A DNA stretch of 6,248 nucleotides from Chloroflexota bacterium (GTDB lineage: Bacteria > Chloroflexota > Limnocylindria > Limnocylindrales > CSP1-4), in NCBI GenBank assembly GCA_029858845.1, contig JAOUEG010000112.1, positions 1 to 6,248 of the forward strand. The letters are read 5' to 3'. This document shows, piece after piece, positions 3,983-6,248 of this stretch. The notes under the pieces were generated by a model. It ran no database searches, was not told where the DNA came from, and saw only the letters and a list, made by a program, of their open reading frames with translations. The stretch's first letter is position 1. Each line of letters begins with the position of its first letter. Both the position numbers and the translations under genes were made by a program.

Positions 3983-6248
3983 GGGGTCGACGACCGAACG
4001 CGGCGGCCACGTGTGGTCGCGTGAGATAGAAGAACGTCAGGAACGCGATGACGACCGGCAGCACCCCGATGGCGAGGACCCCCTCCAGTCCGCTGGTGGC
4101 GATGGCGGTGAAGACCTGGAGGACCGCGATGCCCTGGAGGACCAGGCTGGCGAGCCATGCCCAGCGCCGGCGCCGCCAGAGTCCCCGGGCGATCGCGAGC
4201 TGAGCCAGGCCGATCCCGAGGAACACGACGCCGATCAGGAGGAGCTCCACGCCCCCGAGCGCCACCTCTCCGACGAAGGCCAGCACGCCGATCAGGAGCC
4301 AGACCAGGCTCCCCAGCGCGGTGAGGGCAGCGAGGACGCCGATCCCTCGCGGCTTCGGCAATGGTGCCTCTTCCGCGATCGGAGAGTCTCCGGCCCCGGA
4401 GCCCGGGCCGACCCCCATGGCGTCCGCCCAGCGCACGAGCTGCCGGTAGACGGCGGGCGCCCCCACGATCGGTTCGTCGTCGAAGGCGAGGTCGGCCGGG
4501 GCGAGCATGAATGGCCGGACCTGCGGACCGCCGAACCCGCCGTGGCTGCCGACCAGCTCCTCGAAGGCGGCGACCTCCTCCAGATCGGCGTCGTAGAGGC
4601 TGTTCACCAGCAGATCGCCCACGTGGGGGAAGGCATCCAGGCGGCGAAGGTGCTCGGCCGTCCGCGGCCCGAACGGTGCGAGCGGGTCGTCGCCGTCCAC
4701 CCGCCCGTCGGCCAGGTGATGGACTCCGCCACGTCCGATCGCGACGGTACCTCGCGCCTCCGTTCGGACCATCACGAAGCCGATCCCCGGGTGGGAAGCC
4801 AGCGTCGGCACGAGACCCGGGTAGCGAGCATCGATCGCCTCGAGCGACAGGCGCCCCGGCTCGCGGGTGAAGTACGCGTTCGCCAGATTGCCGCTCGCGC
4901 AGACCACGAGTTCCGGCGATCCCTCCTTCTCCGCGACGCTGACGCGAGCACCCAACTCGACGGTCCCGTCCACCGTTCGGCTGCCCAGCGCGCTCGACGC
5001 CACCCGGCCGGCGATCCCGGGCCGTTGTCTGACCTCGGTGAGCAGGGCGTTCACCGGCCCCCACCCCTCGCCTTCGGTCGAGATCGTCAGCGAATCGACC
5101 TGGGTGCCCATCAGGCTGCGCATGAGCTCGTCGAGGGTCACGCCGTAGCGCTGGCGGAAGGTCGCCCCCTGGCTCTGGCCGTGGTCGGAGAGGACGACGA
5201 TGTCGTAGTCACGGGGGGCGTTCGCCGTGGCGCGTTCGATCGAAGCGAGCACCCGGTCCACGCCCGAAAGCGAGCGGAGCGATTCGAGTCGTTCCGGCCC
5301 GGCGTGGTGCGCGAGCTCGTCGTAGTCGACGAAGTCCACGTACATGATCGGCGTACCCCGACTGATCCCGTTCATGAGGAACGTCACATTCAGGTCGCGG
5401 AGGACGACGTTGCTGACCGCTCGAAGGACGGGGAAGGCTCCTCCGCGATGGATCCTGGGCTGGATGTCCATCGCGTTCTGACGGCGGGCTTCCAGGAACT
5501 CCTTGATGAGCTCGCCCAGGGTCAGGACGATGGTCCGGACGAACGCGGCGGGATCCACGAAGTAGAGCGAGAAGGCGTCCACGTCGGTGGCGTGGCCCGG
5601 CGCCATCCGGCTCATGGTGAAGAGCGTTCTCGTGGCATCGCCGGAGAACAGGTTGCCCATGCTCGTCCCGCCGGCGGCGAGCAGACCCCGGCCATCGGAG
5701 ATGCGTCGCTCGATCTCGGCGGCATCGGCCGGCCGGTTCGAGACCAGCAGGCGGGCGTGCTCCTTCTCGTACCATCGGAACGCCGGTATGTCGTCGTTGT
5801 TGCCGTGCAGGATCCCGGCCTGACTCGCGGACGTCTGCGACGGCGGCGCGCACTCCCACTCCACGAGCCGATAGCGGCCGCTCCGGACCCACGACGCCAT
5901 CCGTGGGGTCAGTCCGACCCGGATGGCATTCCGGAGGACCGGCGCCGCCAGGCCGTCCACCTGGACGATGACCAGGCCCCGGCCACCCGGGATGGGCGGG
6001 TGGTCGGCCTGGGCGAGCCGCCGTGCCAGTTCCCCATAGAACGTGTCGTCCTGGTCGCTGGAGAGGATCACGGACATCACCGTGGTCACCACCGTGATGA
6101 CGATCGCGGCGGCGAATGCGGATGCGAACGAGCCGACCTCCAGGCCCGGCACGAGCGGCGCCGCGATCAGCAGCATCAGGGCGTTGATCACCAGCGACAG
6201 CAGCCCGACGGTGACCACGGTGAGTGGCAGCGTGAGCAGGATGAGGAT
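3912..6248 (-). CDS. Membrane phosphodiesterase (NPP/AP superfamily) with holin-4-like N-terminus (5' partial)
   Basis: The frame is open to the right edge, giving 778 visible residues (numbered from that edge); the GTG at 6218 is internal. Residues 1-62 contain TLPLTVVTVGLLSLVINALMLL-type sequence and a second helix. This matches the C-terminal half of the four-helix phage_holin_4 family; two more helices probably lie beyond the window. Residues 90-570 form an alkaline-phosphatase-superfamily domain of type I phosphodiesterase/nucleotide pyrophosphatase (NPP) kind. The full metal and nucleophile set is seen: Asp98 (VDG), Thr139 in PPSQTSAS, Asp310 and His314 in DELAHHAGP, Asp355-His356 in LSDHGQ, and His569 in GSHGGFGG. 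Residues 636-742 form four helices with LWRRRRW between the second and third, then a tail rich in Arg and Pro. The expected chemistry is hydrolysis of a phosphodiester or phosphomonoester at the membrane; the substrate is unknown. The holin-like part is a membrane module and not evidence for lysis or prophage. The 3' end overlaps the convergent gene by 71 bases. Confidence 0.9.
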   Translation of the reverse strand: MLILLTLPLTVVTVGLLSLVINALMLLIAAPLVPGLEVGSFASAFAAAIVITVVTTVMSVILSSDQDDTFYGELARRLAQADHPPIPGGRGLVIVQVDGLAAPVLRNAIRVGLTPRMASWVRSGRYRLVEWECAPPSQTSASQAGILHGNNDDIPAFRWYEKEHARLLVSNRPADAAEIERRISDGRGLLAAGGTSMGNLFSGDATRTLFTMSRMAPGHATDVDAFSLYFVDPAAFVRTIVLTLGELIKEFLEARRQNAMDIQPRIHRGGAFPVLRAVSNVVLRDLNVTFLMNGISRGTPIMYVDFVDYDELAHHAGPERLESLRSLSGVDRVLASIERATANAPRDYDIVVLSDHGQSQGATFRQRYGVTLDELMRSLMGTQVDSLTISTEGEGWGPVNALLTEVRQRPGIAGRVASSALGSRTVDGTVELGARVSVAEKEGSPELVVCASGNLANAYFTREPGRLSLEAIDARYPGLVPTLASHPGIGFVMVRTEARGTVAIGRGGVHHLADGRVDGDDPLAPFGPRTAEHLRRLDAFPHVGDLLVNSLYDADLEEVAAFEELVGSHGGFGGPQVRPFMLAPADLAFDDEPIVGAPAVYRQLVRWADAMGVGPGSGAGDSPIAEEAPLPKPRGIGVLAALTALGSLVWLLIGVLAFVGEVALGGVELLLIGVVFLGIGLAQLAIARGLWRRRRWAWLASLVLQGIAVLQVFTAIATSGLEGVLAIGVLPVVIAFLTFFYLTRPHVAAAFGRRPLRARSARRSAPPADPPRADQPPG
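3921..3950 (+). repeat. Two-copy 15-base imperfect tandem repeat in a coding overlap
   Basis: Two adjacent units, CGGCTGATCGGCCCG (3921-3935) and CGGCGGATCGGCCGG (3936-3950), differ at two positions, and a partial third unit follows. The repeat lies in the overlap of two convergent genes. On the plus strand it gives the repeated peptide ADRPA; on the minus strand it gives a proline-rich tail near PADPPRADQPPG. Both proteins therefore end in low-complexity sequence written by the same DNA. Confidence 0.7.

Noticed and set aside
3889..5064. Minus-strand open frame of 391 codons in another frame of the phosphodiesterase gene.
   Set aside because: It is very rich in Arg, Gly and Pro with no motifs, and lies within a gene whose catalytic residues are all present in the other frame.
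6062..6248. Prophage lysis gene, suggested by the holin-like helices.
   Set aside because: The helices are fused to a phosphodiesterase domain, and no endolysin or other phage gene is nearby; the similarity marks a membrane module.

Overview
The window is GC-rich throughout, with dense coding, short gaps and strong third-position G/C. This fits a high-GC bacterium such as a Chloroflexota or Actinomycetota lineage; the sequence alone does not decide between them. Three of the six genes have a TANNNT element 6 to 9 bases before the start codon and no Shine-Dalgarno sequence. This resembles leaderless transcription, which is common in such lineages. No tRNA, rRNA, CRISPR array, insertion sequence, integrase or phage structural gene was found, so this looks like chromosomal backbone and not a mobile island.

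Layout, left to right. (1) Positions 2-1060 (+) hold the C-terminal three quarters of pntB, the membrane and NADP(H)-binding subunit of proton-translocating transhydrogenase. Its N-terminus and presumably pntA lie before the window. (2) Positions 1173-1709 (+) encode a small P-loop kinase-like NTPase. (3) Positions 1740-2234 (-) encode a YbaK/EbsC-fold protein, facing the kinase tail to tail across 30 bases; two positions usually important for deacylation are substituted. (4) The divergent interval 2235-2477 carries a candidate promoter, a 5' leader hairpin and a 14-base palindrome ahead of a well-formed ribosome binding site. (5) Positions 2478-2939 (+) encode a small secreted, helical lipoprotein. 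(6) Positions 3056-3982 (+) encode an uncharacterised protein with about eight membrane helices. (7) Positions 3912-6248 (-) encode a large protein that runs off the right edge. It has a holin-4-like membrane region, a complete NPP/alkaline-phosphatase-superfamily catalytic domain and a C-terminal four-helix membrane bundle. Its 3' end overlaps gene 6 antisense by 71 bases.

The genes do not form one obvious pathway or operon: strands alternate and gene pairs are convergent or divergent. The loose common theme is the cell envelope (transhydrogenase, lipoprotein, polytopic protein, membrane phosphodiesterase). I see no clear new multi-gene system. The points most worth following are the three-part phosphodiesterase fusion and its predicted topology, the altered YbaK active site, the uncharacterised polytopic family, the overlapping convergent genes and the repeated leaderless-promoter layout.
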